Source of the DNA: Nocardioides alcanivorans
GTDB lineage: Bacteria; Actinomycetota; Actinomycetes; Propionibacteriales; Nocardioidaceae
Length of the DNA: 64,000 nucleotides
Direction of reading: 5' to 3'
NCBI RefSeq assembly: GCF_021555175.1
Contig: NZ_JAKGRW010000019.1
Span: 124,001-188,000 of the forward strand
Shown one piece after another: positions 46,864 to 56,487 of this stretch (its first letter is position 1; every line of letters begins with the position of its first letter). Below the pieces are notes generated by a model. That model did not search any database. It saw nothing but the letters and a program-made list of their open reading frames with translations, and was not told the origin of the DNA. The translations under genes were made by a program, and so were the position numbers.

Positions 46864-47911
46864 CAGTTCTCTCCTCGATCGACGGGGTGGTGGCAGGCGA
46901 AGAGGTGCGGCACCCGACCCTGGGGCGCGTCACCCGTTCGCAGCTCGGGCAGGTCGACGCGGCAGTCGTCCTGCGCGTAGGCGCAGCGCGGTGCGAACCG
47001 ACAGCCCTGCGGCGGGTGGAGCATGTTGGGCGGGGCGCCGTCGATCGCCGCCAGCCGCACGTGCGGCGGCTCCGTGAGACGGGGGATCGCGCGCAGCAGC
47101 GCCTCCGAGTAGGGATGGCGGGCGCCGGTGAAGAGCGACCTGGCGTCGGTGGTCTCGACCATCCGACCGGCATACATCACCGCCACCCGGTCCGCGCGGC
47201 CGGCGACGACGCCGAGGTTGTGGCTGATCAGGATGATCGCCATCCCCAGCTCGTCCTGCAGCTTGGCGAGCAGGTCGAGGATCTGGCGCTGCACGGTCAC
47301 GTCGAGAGCCGTCGTCGGCTCGTCGGCGATGAGCAGCGCCGGGTCATTGGCCAGTGCCATCGCGATGACGACTCGCTGCCGCATGCCTCCCGACATCTCG
47401 TGCGGATACTGGTCGAGTCGGCGCACCGGGTCGGGGATGCCGACCAGGTCGAGCAGCTCCTTGGCGCGCTCGCGGGCCGCCTGACGACCGAGCCCCTGGT
47501 GCTTGCGCAGGGTCTCGGTGAGGTGGGTGCCGATCTTCTTGACCGGATTGAGCGCGGTCATCGGATCCTGGAAGACCATTCCGATCCGGGCACCCCACAG
47601 CTTCCGTAGCTGCTTGGGACCGAGCGCCTGGATGTCCTGGCCGTCGAACATGACCCGACCGTCGATCGTGGTCGTGGGCCCGGAGGTGTGCAGGCCCATG
47701 ATTGTGCGACCGAGCACCGACTTGCCGGACCCCGATTCGCCGACGATGCCGATCGTCTCGCCACGGCTGAGGCTGAAGCTCACGCCGTCGACGGCCTTGA
47801 GGTCACCGCGGGGGTGTGGATCGTCGTACGCAGGTCTTCGACCGACAGGAGTCGTCCGCTGTCGGGCCGGTCCCCGGCGGGTGCGGACTCGAGCACGTGG
47901 TTGGTGGTCAT
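46863..47911 (-). CDS. dppD: Oligopeptide-type ABC ATPase, DppD-like (frameshifted near the start)
   Basis: An ABC ATPase of about 349 aa from ATG 47911. The N-terminus LLSVEDLRTTIHTP is out of frame with the rest because of a five-G run at 47810-47814; one added base gives [37 protein letters not shown]. Walker A is GESGSGKSV, signature MSGGMRQRV, Walker B LLIADEP. The C-terminal cysteine-rich end (CRFAPRCAYAQDDC) is intact. It works with the DppF-like subunit below it. Confidence 0.9.
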
Positions 47912-47918
47912 CTCGGCC

Positions 47919-49000
47919 TCAGATCTTCGCCTGGCGGGGGTCGAAGCGCTGACGCGCCTTCTCCCCAGCATGTTGAATGCGAACACGGTGAGGAACACCG
48001 CGGCGCCGGGCACCAGCACGATGTGGGGGTGCTCCTCGAAGGTGTTGCCCTCGCCCTCCGCGATCATGTTGCCCCAGCTGGGCTCCGGCGCCTGGATGCC
48101 CAGACCCAGGAAGCTCAGCGACGACTCGGCCACGATCAGCACCGAGACGATGATCATCCCGTAGGAGAGCAGCGGGAGGATGACGTTGGGCAGCAGTTCG
48201 CGCACCATGAGGCGCCAGTGGGTGGCACCCATCGCCTTCCCGGCGAGGACGAACTCACGCTGCACGAAGGTCAACGTGCTGGCCCGGGCCATGCGCACCA
48301 TGCTCGGCAGGGCCATCAAGGACAGTGCGAAGGCGATGTTGGGCAGCGTCGGGTCGAGCACGGTCGCCAGGGCGATGAGCAGGATCAGCGGCGGGATCGC
48401 GAGCAGCGAGTTGGTGAGGATGCCCACCGTGGCATCGGTCCACTTGCGGAAGTAGCCGGCCGCGATGCCGACGGCACCGCCGACGACGAGGGCGATGAGC
48501 ACCGCACCGATCGAGACGACCAGCGAGGCGCGAGCGCCGTAGATGACGCGGGCGAGCAGGTCGAGACCGAAGTTGTTGGTGCCCAGCGGGTGATTGGTGA
48601 GCGGGTCGGGCCGCGCCATCACCGGGTCCTGCAGGGTCTGGGAGATGTCCTGCTCCTCGCCGAGGGGCAGGATCGGGGCCAGGATCGCGGCCAGCACGAT
48701 CAGGGTGACCCAGATGGCGCACAACCAGGTGGTCAGGTCGAAGCCGGGACCCTTGCGACGCCGGCCCAGCGCGGAGCTGCCGTTGAAGAGGAGGATGACC
48801 GCGACGAGGTAGAGGGCCGCAGTGGTCCAACCGTTGCCCTGCATCGGCACCAGCGCGACGACGAGGGCGACCACGCCGAGACCGAGTGGGAGCAACGCTC
48901 GCAGCAACGACGGCGTACCGATGGGCGGCGCAGCCACTTCGCCGACAGCCGCGAGGGCATCGGCAGCGGGGTCCGCGGGAGTCTGGGTGAGTTCAGACAT
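47919..49000 (-). CDS. dppC: Oligopeptide-type ABC permease, DppC-like (frameshifted at the end)
   Basis: A membrane protein of about 360 aa with an extended N-terminal region before the core. DPLTNHPLGTNNFGLDLLARVIYGARASLVVSIG is the DppC signature. The EAA loop is around REFVLAGKAMGATHWRLMVRELLPNVILPLLSY. The last codons are out of frame from a four-C run at 47963-47966; one added base gives NMLGEKARQRFDPRQAKI and a stop at 47919. It overlaps the DppB-like gene by eight bases. Confidence 0.9.
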
Positions 49001-49943
49001 GTGCCCTCCTGATACGCGGGTCGAGGTAGCCGTAGGAAGCGTCGATCAAGGCGTTGGTGAGCACATACATCACCGCGATCACCAGCACTGCCCCCTGCAC
49101 CGTGACGAAGTCGCCGGCATTGGCGGCGCCGATCACGAGCGATCCCATGCCGGGTAGGGCGAAGAGGTACTCGACGATCACGGTGCTGCCGATGAGGCGG
49201 CCCAGGCCGATGCCCATCAGGGTCATGAGCGAGAACGAGGACGGGCGCAGTGCGTCGCTCAGCATGATGTGACGCGGTCCCATGCCCTTCGCCTTGGCAG
49301 CAAGGATGAAGTCGTCCTGGAGCGTGGTGACGAGGTCGTTGCGCAGGATCCTCGTGAACATCGCCGTCTCCGCGAGCGCGATCGTCAGCGCTGGCAGGAA
49401 CGCGTGGTAGAGGTTGTCCCACACCCCGTCGCCGAGGCGAGTCCACTGGGCGCGGGGGAACCAACCGAGGCCGTTGGCCAGCACCATGATGATGAGCAGG
49501 CCCGCGAGGAAGCTGGGGATCGAGAGCACACCGAGCGCACCGGCACCGACGGCCCGGTCGACGCGGCCACCGGGACGGTAGGCGGACCACATCGCCAACG
49601 GGATGCAGAAGATCAGCGCCATTCCCATGCCGAGCACGGCCAACTCGAGGCTGACCGGCAACGCCGAGGCGATGCGGTCGGAGATCCCGTTGTACGGCGG
49701 CACGACCGACTTGCCGAGGTCGCCGGTCATGGCGTTGCTCAGCCAGTCCCAGTAGCGGGTGAGGAGCGGATCGTTCAGCCCCAGGTCATCGCGCACTGCG
49801 GCGTACTCGGCCTCGGTGCGGCCTTCGCCCAGCATGGTCACGGCCGGGTCGGTGTCCATCTTGGACACCAGCCAGAACGTTCCCAGGCTGACGATGAACA
49901 ACACCGCCAAGAGCTCAGCGACGCGCTTGAGCACTCTGATCAA
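48993..49943 (-). CDS. dppB: Oligopeptide-type ABC permease, DppB-like
   Basis: A 316-aa membrane protein. RVLKRVAELLAVLFIVSLGTFWLV is the first segment. DLGLNDPLLTRYWDWLSNAMTGDLGKSVV is the DppB periplasmic signature, and RNDLVTTLQDDFILAAKAKGMGPRHIMLSDALRPS is the EAA loop. The start is taken as TTG 49943 with AAGGAGG seven bases upstream; GTG 49934 and TTG 49967 are alternatives. It is the first gene of the transporter-ligase operon, with a palindromic motif 34 bases upstream. Confidence 0.9.
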   Translation of the reverse strand: MIRVLKRVAELLAVLFIVSLGTFWLVSKMDTDPAVTMLGEGRTEAEYAAVRDDLGLNDPLLTRYWDWLSNAMTGDLGKSVVPPYNGISDRIASALPVSLELAVLGMGMALIFCIPLAMWSAYRPGGRVDRAVGAGALGVLSIPSFLAGLLIIMVLANGLGWFPRAQWTRLGDGVWDNLYHAFLPALTIALAETAMFTRILRNDLVTTLQDDFILAAKAKGMGPRHIMLSDALRPSSFSLMTLMGIGLGRLIGSTVIVEYLFALPGMGSLVIGAANAGDFVTVQGAVLVIAVMYVLTNALIDASYGYLDPRIRRAHV

Positions 49944-49977
49944 CGTCTCCTCCTTCCATCCGGACAAACAGCCGGTT

Positions 49978-49994
49978 TATGCCTACTCGGCATA
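49978..49994. promoter_or_regulatory. PadR-type operator candidate, copy 2
   Basis: TATGCCTA-C-TCGGCATA, 7 of 8 pairs palindromic, upstream of the DppB-like start. It is the most divergent copy of the shared 17-bp motif but keeps the TAT..CTA / GxxATA outline and the same spacing. Confidence 0.5.
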
Positions 49995-50080
49995 TCGGAG
50001 TGGCGAATATACCCACGCATCGAACCTGCAGCGAGCCCACTCCCATCAACTTTCCGGGAGCATCCCTTGCGTGACCCAAA

Positions 50081-50097
50081 TATTTCTATTAGACATA
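50081..50097. promoter_or_regulatory. PadR-type operator candidate, copy 3
   Basis: TATTTCTA-T-TAGACATA, 7 of 8 pairs palindromic, 50 bases before the aldehyde dehydrogenase start and in the same gap as copy 2. It is nearly identical to the copy at 58122 (17 of 19 bases when one base each side is included). Confidence 0.65.
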
Positions 50098-50146
50098 CTC
50101 CAATCGGATAGTAATCGACGCGGCGACGAGGAGCTGGAACGAGCGG

Positions 50147-51558
50147 ATGGACAAGCACGAGAGCATCTATCTGGACGGCAGCTGGGAGGCACCACACGGC
50201 GATGAGTGGCTGGAGGTCATCGACCCCCGCAGCGGTGAACCGGTCGCTTCGGTTCGTCTGGCGGACGCGGTCGACGTCGACCGTGCGGTCGCCGCTGCCC
50301 GACGCGCCTTCGACGCCGACGCCTGGCCGCTCGCCGAACGACTCGCGACCTTGCGCTCCCTGCACGCACGGGTCTCGGAACGGCTGGACGAGTTCGCCGA
50401 CCTCATCTCCTCGGAGATGGGCTCGCCCGACCAGTTCTCCCGCCAGGTGCAGGTCGGGATGCCGTTGGGCGTCCTCGACACGACCTTGACGGTGGCCGAG
50501 GGCTTCTCCTTCGACCAGCCGCTGGGTCCCTCGCTCCTCACCCGCGAACCGATCGGCGTCGTCGCCGCGATCACGCCGTGGAACTTCCCGCTCCACCAGG
50601 CCGTCGCCAAGATCGCACCGGCCCTCGTGGCCGGGTGCCCCGTGGTCCTGAAGCCCGCGGAGCTGACTCCCCTGTCTGCGTACCTCCTGGCCGAGGTAGC
50701 CCACGAGGTCGGCGTGCCGGCCGGGTGGCTCAACGTGCTGGCCGGGCGCGGCACGGTCGTGGGCGAGGCGCTGGCCACCCATCGCGACGTCGACATGGTG
50801 ACCTTCACCGGCTCGACCGCGGTGGGGCGCCGGATCGGCGCGCTCGCTGCCGAGACCGTGAAACGGGTGACCCTCGAGCTCGGTGGCAAGTCGCCCAGCG
50901 TGCTCCTCGACGACCTCGACCCGGAGGCCTTCGCATCCGCAGTGCAGACGTCGGTCGGCTTCGGCCTGATGAACACGGGGCAGACCTGCGCGGCCTGGAC
51001 CCGGTTGGTGGTGCCTGAAGAGCGGTACGACGAGGCGGTCGCCATCGCGAAGGCGACGGCCGGCGCCGTCGCACCCACCCTCGGACCGCTGGTGTCGCAG
51101 ACGCAGTGGGAGCGGGTCGCGGGACACCTCCAGGACGCGGTTGCGGACGGCGCCGAGGTGCTGCTCGGGACCGCAACACCCACTCCCCCGACGCGGGCTA
51201 CCGGATGGATCCGGTGCTCCTCGGTCGGGTGACGCCCGAAATGCGGGTGGGGCGGCACGAGGTCTTCGGCCCGGTGCTGTCGATCTCCACGCACAGCGGG
51301 GACGACGACGCGGTCGCGATCGCCAACTCCACCGACTACGGGCTGAGCGCCGGCGTCTTCGCAGGCGACCGGGAACGGGCCATCGCCGTCGCTCGCCGGA
51401 TCCGGTCGGGCACGGTCCACGTCAACGGCCTCAACTCCAACCCGTTGGCGCCGTTCGGCGGCTACAAGCAGTCCGGCAACGGACGCGAGTACGGGCAGTT
51501 CGGCCTGGAGGAGTTCCTCGAGACCAAGTCGATCCAGCCTCCGGCGCAGGAGGCCTGA
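50147..51558 (+). CDS. Aldehyde dehydrogenase (frameshifted)
   Basis: A NAD(P)-dependent ALDH of about 471 aa. PWNFPLHQAVAKIAPALVAGCPVVLKPAE is the cofactor region, VTFTGSTAVGRRIG the Rossmann turn, VTLELGGKSPSV holds the general-base Glu, and MNTGQTCAAWTRLVVPEE holds the catalytic Cys. The frame breaks in a three-G run at 51167-51169; one added base gives VLLGDRNTHSPDAGYRMDPVLLG, and the normal end FGGYKQSGNGREYGQFGLEEFLETKSI follows. First gene of the ALDH-ADH-hydrolase-BVMO operon, with TGATG overlap to the ADH. Confidence 0.92.
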
Positions 51559-52658
51559 TGCCCACCAGCCGCGCCGCCGTCCTCCAAACCAGCCCCGGGG
51601 AGCTGGTGCTCCACGACATCGTCGTCGACGACCCGGCACCCGACGAGGTGCTGGTGCGCACCGTCGCCGCCGGAGTCTGCCACTCCGACCTGCACTTCAT
51701 GCACGGCGTCATGCCGCACCCGGTGCCGACCGTCCTGGGCCACGAGGCCGCCGGGATCGTCGAGGCAGTGGGCAGCGCCGTCCACGACCTGGCTCCCGGC
51801 GATCACGTCGTCGAGTGCCTGTCGGTCTTCTGCGGACGTTGCGAGTTCTGCCTGTCGGGCCGACCGGCGATCTGCACCAAGGCCGGACTCGGGCGCCCGG
51901 CCGGGGCACCGCCGCGGCTACGACTCGGCGACGAACCGATGACCCAGTTCCTCAACCTCTCCAGCTTCTCCGAGTTGGCACTGGTGCACCGCAACGCGTT
52001 GGTGAAGATCGACGACCGGATGCCGCTGGACGTCGCCGCGTTGTTGGGCTGCGGTGTCCTCACCGGCCTCGGCGCAGTGTTCCGCACTGCCGGAGTCCGC
52101 CCCGGTGAGACGGTGGCGGTGATCGGGTGCGGCGGCGTCGGGCTGAGCGCGCTGCACGGCGCCGAGCTGGTGTCCGCCTCGCGGATCATCGCGGTCGACA
52201 CCGACCCGGCGAAGCTGGCACTCGCCAAGGAGTTCGGCGCGACCGACGTCGTGGACGCCTCGCAGGTCGATCCGGTCGCCGCGGTGCGCGAGCTGACCGG
52301 CGGCGGAGTCCACCACGCGTTCGAGGCCGTCGGCCTGGCGGCCACCACCCAGCAGGCCTTCTCCATGGCGGGGCGCGGCGGGACCGCGACCGTCGTGGGC
52401 ATGATCGCGCCCGGGGAGCAGGTGAGCATCCCCGGCATCGAACTGCTGGTCGAGAAGAAGCTGCAGGGCTCCCAGATCGGTTCCAACCAGTTCATCACCG
52501 ACATCCCTCGCTACGTCGACCTCTATCTGGCCGGGAAGCTGCGCCTCGACAGGCTGGTCTCCCGCAGCACCGATCTCGACGGCATCAACGAGGCCTATCA
52601 ACGGCTGGCCGAGGGCGGCGTCGCTCGCCAGCTCATCACCTTCGGAGGAGCAGCATGA
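51558..52658 (+). CDS. Zinc-dependent alcohol dehydrogenase
   Basis: A 366-aa medium-chain dehydrogenase. GVCHSDLHFMHG and GHEAAGIVEAVG hold the catalytic zinc ligands. CLSVFCGRCEFCLSGRPAIC holds the four structural-zinc cysteines. VIGCGGVGLSALHGAELVSASRIIAVD binds NAD, the Asp favouring NAD over NADP. It resembles the long-chain/class III group. Coupled to the ALDH before it and the hydrolase after it, so a hydroxyacid released by the hydrolase would be oxidised to aldehyde here, then acid by the ALDH (inference). Confidence 0.93.
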   Translation: MPTSRAAVLQTSPGELVLHDIVVDDPAPDEVLVRTVAAGVCHSDLHFMHGVMPHPVPTVLGHEAAGIVEAVGSAVHDLAPGDHVVECLSVFCGRCEFCLSGRPAICTKAGLGRPAGAPPRLRLGDEPMTQFLNLSSFSELALVHRNALVKIDDRMPLDVAALLGCGVLTGLGAVFRTAGVRPGETVAVIGCGGVGLSALHGAELVSASRIIAVDTDPAKLALAKEFGATDVVDASQVDPVAAVRELTGGGVHHAFEAVGLAATTQQAFSMAGRGGTATVVGMIAPGEQVSIPGIELLVEKKLQGSQIGSNQFITDIPRYVDLYLAGKLRLDRLVSRSTDLDGINEAYQRLAEGGVARQLITFGGAA

Positions 52659-53593
52659 GTCTCGACGAGGCAACGACGGCCCTGCTCGCCCAGCTCGCTG
52701 CGGCAGGCGGCGCACCGATGCACGAGGTCTCGCCCGGCGAGGCGCGAGCACGCATGGCCGGACTCGCGCAGTTGTACCCCGCCGGGCCCGGAGCCCGCCC
52801 GCAGCGACGACGTACGCATCCCCGGGCCGGGGGCGAGCTGCCGGCGCGAGTGATCACGCCACCGAACCCGCGCGGCGTGCTGCTCTACCTGCACGGAGGC
52901 GGCTGGGTCGTCGGATCGATTGGCGAGCACGAGTCGCTGGGACGGCAGCTGGCTGCCGCGACGCGGTGCACGGTGGTGCTGGCCTCCTATCGGCTCGCGC
53001 CGGAGGCGCCGTGGCCGGCAGCGGTCGAGGATGCCTGGGCCGCGCTGCAGTGGGTGGACGCGCAGCGGTCGGCGTTGGCCGCGGAGGACGCGCCCGTCGT
53101 CGTCGCCGGTGACAGCGCCGGCGGCAACCTGGCCACCATCGTGGCGCGTCACGCACGCGACGCAGGCGGGCCCTCGGTCGACCTGCAGGTGCTGGTCTAC
53201 CCGGTCACCGATCACGACTTCGACAACGGTTCCTACACCGATCCGGCCAACCAGCTGGCGCTCAACCGGCAGACCTTGCAATGGTTCTGGGAGCACTACG
53301 TGCCGGTCGACCAGCGCGACCACGCGGACGTCTCGCCGCTGCGCGCCGACGACCTGGCAGGACTGCCGCCGGCGGTCGTGGTGACCGCGGAGCACGACGT
53401 ACTGCGCGACGAGGGCGCTGCCTACGCGGAGCGGTTGCGCGCCGCCGGCGTCCAGGTCGACCACCGCGACTTCGCCGGCCAGATGCACGGATTCTTCACG
53501 ATGGTCGGGTTGCTGCCGGCGCAGGCAGAGGCCGTCGACCACGTCGCCCAACAGGTCGACACCCACCTCAACTCCTTGGAGACCACCCGATGA
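52655..53593 (+). CDS. Alpha/beta hydrolase, HSL type
   Basis: A 312-aa esterase/lactonase. The oxyanion motif is LYLHGGGWVVGSIGEHE, the nucleophile VVVAGDSAGGNLATI, the acid VVVTAEHDVLRDEG, and the His is in GQMHGFFTM. Between about 52785 and 52835 the frame probably wanders: the reading ARPQRRRTHPRAGGELPAR is unlike the family, while the next frame gives PARSDDVRIPGPGGELPAR, so two or more small indels that cancel out are likely. Overlaps ADH and BVMO genes by ATGA. Probably opens the BVMO product. Confidence 0.9.
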   Translation: MSLDEATTALLAQLAAAGGAPMHEVSPGEARARMAGLAQLYPAGPGARPQRRRTHPRAGGELPARVITPPNPRGVLLYLHGGGWVVGSIGEHESLGRQLAAATRCTVVLASYRLAPEAPWPAAVEDAWAALQWVDAQRSALAAEDAPVVVAGDSAGGNLATIVARHARDAGGPSVDLQVLVYPVTDHDFDNGSYTDPANQLALNRQTLQWFWEHYVPVDQRDHADVSPLRADDLAGLPPAVVVTAEHDVLRDEGAAYAERLRAAGVQVDHRDFAGQMHGFFTMVGLLPAQAEAVDHVAQQVDTHLNSLETTR

Positions 53594-55188
53594 GCACCCG
53601 TCATGTCGATGCCGTTGTCGTGGGAGCCGGGTTCGCCGGCCTCTACGCGTTGCACAAGCTCCGTCAGCAGGGGCTGGACGTGCAGGTCTTCGAAGCCGGT
53701 TCCGACGTGGGCGGCACCTGGTTCTGGAACCGCTACCCGGGGGCCCGGTGCGACATCCAGAGCGTCTTCTACAACTACACCTTCGACGACGACCTGGCAC
53801 GCGAGTGGGTGTGGAGCGAGAAGTACGCCAGCCAGCCGGAGATCCTCCGCTACCTGCAGCACGTGGCCGATCGCTTCGACCTGCGCCGCGACATCGCCCT
53901 CGAGACCCGGGTGACCGAGCTGCGCTTCGACGAGGACAACTCTCGGTGGTCGGTCCGCACGGATGCGGGCGAGACCCTCGAAGCGACGTACGTCGTGCTG
54001 GGGGTCGGGCTGTTGTCGTCCGCGAACATGCCGGACATCCCCGGGCGTGACGACTTCGCCGGACCGATCCTGCACACCGGGCACTGGCCGCACGAGCCGG
54101 TCGACTTCACCGGAAAACGGGTCGGGATCATCGGCACCGGGTCGTCGGGCATCCAGACGATCCCGATCGTCGCGGAGCAGGCCGAGCATCTCACCGTCTT
54201 CCAGCGCACCCCCAACTTCAGCCTGCCGGCGCACAACAGCGCACCGGATGCCGAAGAGGTGGCGGCACTGCGGGCTCGGCACCCGGAGGTGCGCGAACAG
54301 CTGCGCAACTCCTCCTACGGCATCCTTCACGACCCGCCCACCCAGGGGGCGTTGGACGTGAGCGACGAGGAGCGGGTGGCGACATACGCCTCCCGATGGG
54401 ACGACGGGACCCTGACCGGGATCCTGCAGTCCTACAACGACCTGGTGCGCAACCAGGCGTCGAACGACACCGCCTCGGAGTTCGTGCGCTCGAAGATCGC
54501 GGAGATGGTCGACGACCCGGAGGTGGCCGAGGACCTGGTGCCGCGTGGTTATGCGTTCGGGACCAAGCGCCCGTGCCTCGACACCGGCTACTACGCGACC
54601 TACAACCGTGACAACGTGGAGCTGGTGAGCATTCGGCGTACGCCGATCGAGCGGATCACGCCTTCGGGCGTCCGCACGAGTGCAGGTGAGCACCCGCTGG
54701 ACGTGCTGATCTTCGCGACCGGATACGACGCGATGACCGGATCGCTGCTGGCGATGGAGATCTTCGGTCGCGACGGGCTGTCGCTCCGCGAGGCGTGGGC
54801 CGACGGCCCGTCGAGCATGCTCGGGATCGCGGTGGCCGGTTTCCCCAACCTCTTCACCATCACCGGACCGGGCAGCCCCTCCGCCCTGAGCAACGCGGTG
54901 ATCTCGATCGAGCAGCACGTGGAGTGGGTGAGCGATCTCCTGGCCCACCTGCGCTCGGAAGGGCTGCAGGTCGCGGAGGCCGACGAGGTGGCGCAGAAGG
55001 AATGGACCGCACACGTCCAGGCTGCCGGCAACGCGACGCTCTACCCGCAGACCGACTCCTGGTACATGGGTGCCAACATCCCCGGCAAGCCCCGGGTGTT
55101 CCTCCCCTACATCGGCGGCGTCGGTGCCTACCGCGCGCACTGCGACCGGGTTGCTGATGACGGCTACCCGGGGTTCGCCCTGTCCTGA
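53590..55188 (+). CDS. Baeyer-Villiger flavin monooxygenase
   Basis: A 532-aa intact type I BVMO. FAD Rossmann VDAVVVGAGFAGLYALHKL, then GGTWFWNRYPGARCD. The fingerprint is FAGPILHTGHWPHEP, with the conserved His present. NADP Rossmann VGIIGTGSSGIQTIPIVAEQA. The end DSWYMGANIPGKPRVFLPYIGG is typical of cyclohexanone/cyclopentanone-type enzymes. It is a paralogue of the frameshifted BVMO at 40742-42346. Last gene of its operon, 20 bases before a symmetric terminator. Confidence 0.94.
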   Translation: MSTRHVDAVVVGAGFAGLYALHKLRQQGLDVQVFEAGSDVGGTWFWNRYPGARCDIQSVFYNYTFDDDLAREWVWSEKYASQPEILRYLQHVADRFDLRRDIALETRVTELRFDEDNSRWSVRTDAGETLEATYVVLGVGLLSSANMPDIPGRDDFAGPILHTGHWPHEPVDFTGKRVGIIGTGSSGIQTIPIVAEQAEHLTVFQRTPNFSLPAHNSAPDAEEVAALRARHPEVREQLRNSSYGILHDPPTQGALDVSDEERVATYASRWDDGTLTGILQSYNDLVRNQASNDTASEFVRSKIAEMVDDPEVAEDLVPRGYAFGTKRPCLDTGYYATYNRDNVELVSIRRTPIERITPSGVRTSAGEHPLDVLIFATGYDAMTGSLLAMEIFGRDGLSLREAWADGPSSMLGIAVAGFPNLFTITGPGSPSALSNAVISIEQHVEWVSDLLAHLRSEGLQVAEADEVAQKEWTAHVQAAGNATLYPQTDSWYMGANIPGKPRVFLPYIGGVGAYRAHCDRVADDGYPGFALS

Positions 55189-55207
55189 TTCATTCCAGTC
55201 GCGGCAA

Positions 55208-55227
55208 TTCCCCGCCCGGGCGGGGAA
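55208..55227. terminator. Symmetric bidirectional terminator, repeat-family copy 2
   Basis: The same 20-base palindrome TTCCCCGCCCGGGCGGGGAA, between the ends of the BVMO gene and the AbiEi-like gene. The surrounding bases, on the other strand, resemble copy 1 for about 60 bases, including a GAATTGCATGC block (55265-55275). Confidence 0.75.
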
Positions 55228-55321
55228 CTTGTCGCCTGTGGGCTGTTGCCACAGCCACCCAGCATGCAATTCGGATGACATGTGGGACAGCTGGGGCGGG
55301 TGAGGGGTCGTACGTCGGCCC

Positions 55322-56272
55322 TCACCTGCACCATCCCACTCGCTCGAGTCGGGCCGCGATGCGGGCAGCCAACTGGGCCGGTCGGTGGAACTCACTCCAC
55401 ACCACCCGGATGCAGTCCCACCCCAACAGGTCCCCGACCACCTGTTGACGGCCCTTCTCACGCATGACCACGTCGATCGCATCCTCCCCGGGACGGGCGA
55501 ACGCGGCGTATTTCACGCGGCCGTCGAACTCGAGATAGAGGCCGAGTCGCGGCCAGGCGAGGTCGAGCCTGGCCACGAGGCGGCCGGCGGCGTCGAAGAC
55601 CTCGAACTGCGGTACGGGCATGGGCAGCCCGAAGACCCAGCAGAGGTGGCGCACTCTGCTCTCTCCCGGCGACTCGACGCGCGAGTCCATCAGGGCCAGC
55701 ACGAGCCGCAGGATCACCGCACCGGGCCAGTGCGTCATCCGCTCGGCTTGCTTCCGCATCTTCTCGGGCGTGGCGAGGCCCTCGTGCAGGGCTCCGTCAG
55801 CGGCAACCAGTCCGTGCTCGAGATCCGTCCGGGTGGCGTACTCCAAGATGGCGCGTTCCGGCGCGGTCGCCCGATCCTGACCGACATCGACGACGTCGCC
55901 AGCGAGCAAGGTGCCACGATGATGCCGCACACCGGACTCTCGTCGTCCTGCGGATCGCGCGCCGGTCACGTGGACCTCATCCAGATCCGGCTCCCACACC
56001 GGGATGCCGTGCGCCAGCAGTGCCGTCGTGTGGGAGAGCGCCACCTCCCCACGGGCATGTCGTTGCACTGAGCGTGCCCGAACGAGGTGCTGACCAATGG
56101 CGGTCCGCTGGCGCCAATCGCTCGTGAGTGCATAGGCGCCGTTGCGGATCCGGGTCCAGTCCCCAGCACGCAGACGTCGTTGGATGTAGGCGTCGTCGAA
56201 GCCGAGCGCCAGCACTTCAGGGCGCGAGATGTAGCCAGCCTCAGCCGCCCGGGGAGTCCACAAGGTAGTCAT
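55322..56272 (-). CDS. AbiEi-antitoxin-type / PD-(D/E)XK-like protein
   Basis: A 316-aa protein. The N-terminus TPRAAEAGYISRPEVLALGFDDAYIQRRLRAGDWTRIRNGAYAL is the AbiEi-type winged helix found in type IV antitoxin-like proteins. The C-terminal third looks like a DUF559/Vsr-type nuclease fold: ESPGESRVRHLCWVFGLPMPVPQFEV, then LDLAWPRLGLYLEFDGRVKY (candidate E, D, E-x-D). ATG 56272 is chosen; an ATG three codons upstream is possible. No toxin gene is adjacent. This protein type is common as single genes in actinobacteria; its role is unknown. Confidence 0.78.
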   Translation of the reverse strand: MTTLWTPRAAEAGYISRPEVLALGFDDAYIQRRLRAGDWTRIRNGAYALTSDWRQRTAIGQHLVRARSVQRHARGEVALSHTTALLAHGIPVWEPDLDEVHVTGARSAGRRESGVRHHRGTLLAGDVVDVGQDRATAPERAILEYATRTDLEHGLVAADGALHEGLATPEKMRKQAERMTHWPGAVILRLVLALMDSRVESPGESRVRHLCWVFGLPMPVPQFEVFDAAGRLVARLDLAWPRLGLYLEFDGRVKYAAFARPGEDAIDVVMREKGRQQVVGDLLGWDCIRVVWSEFHRPAQLAARIAARLERVGWCR

Positions 56273-56439
56273 GGCCAGCATGCTTGCGCGGCAGGCGCGG
56301 CCTCACAGTCCATCCACAGCCGCCTGTGTGCAGTCGCGCCGCTCCACAGGTGCTCCCGCCCAAAGCGGTTCACCCGAGTCGCGGGGCGCCGTACTGTGTC
56401 ACGTTCTTGTGAGCCTGTAGGCCGTAGCCACACACGCCA

Positions 56440-56477
56440 AGAGGGCAATTCCCCGCCCGGGCGGGGAATTGCCCTCT
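56440..56477. terminator. Long symmetric terminator, repeat-family copy 3
   Basis: A 38-base perfect palindrome: the shared 20-base core at 56449-56468 extended by nine matching bases on each side (AGAGGGCAA outward on the left). It lies 11 bases past the stop of the minus-strand binding-protein gene and likely ends its transcript. Confidence 0.78.
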
Positions 56478-56487
56478 CTGGAATGGA

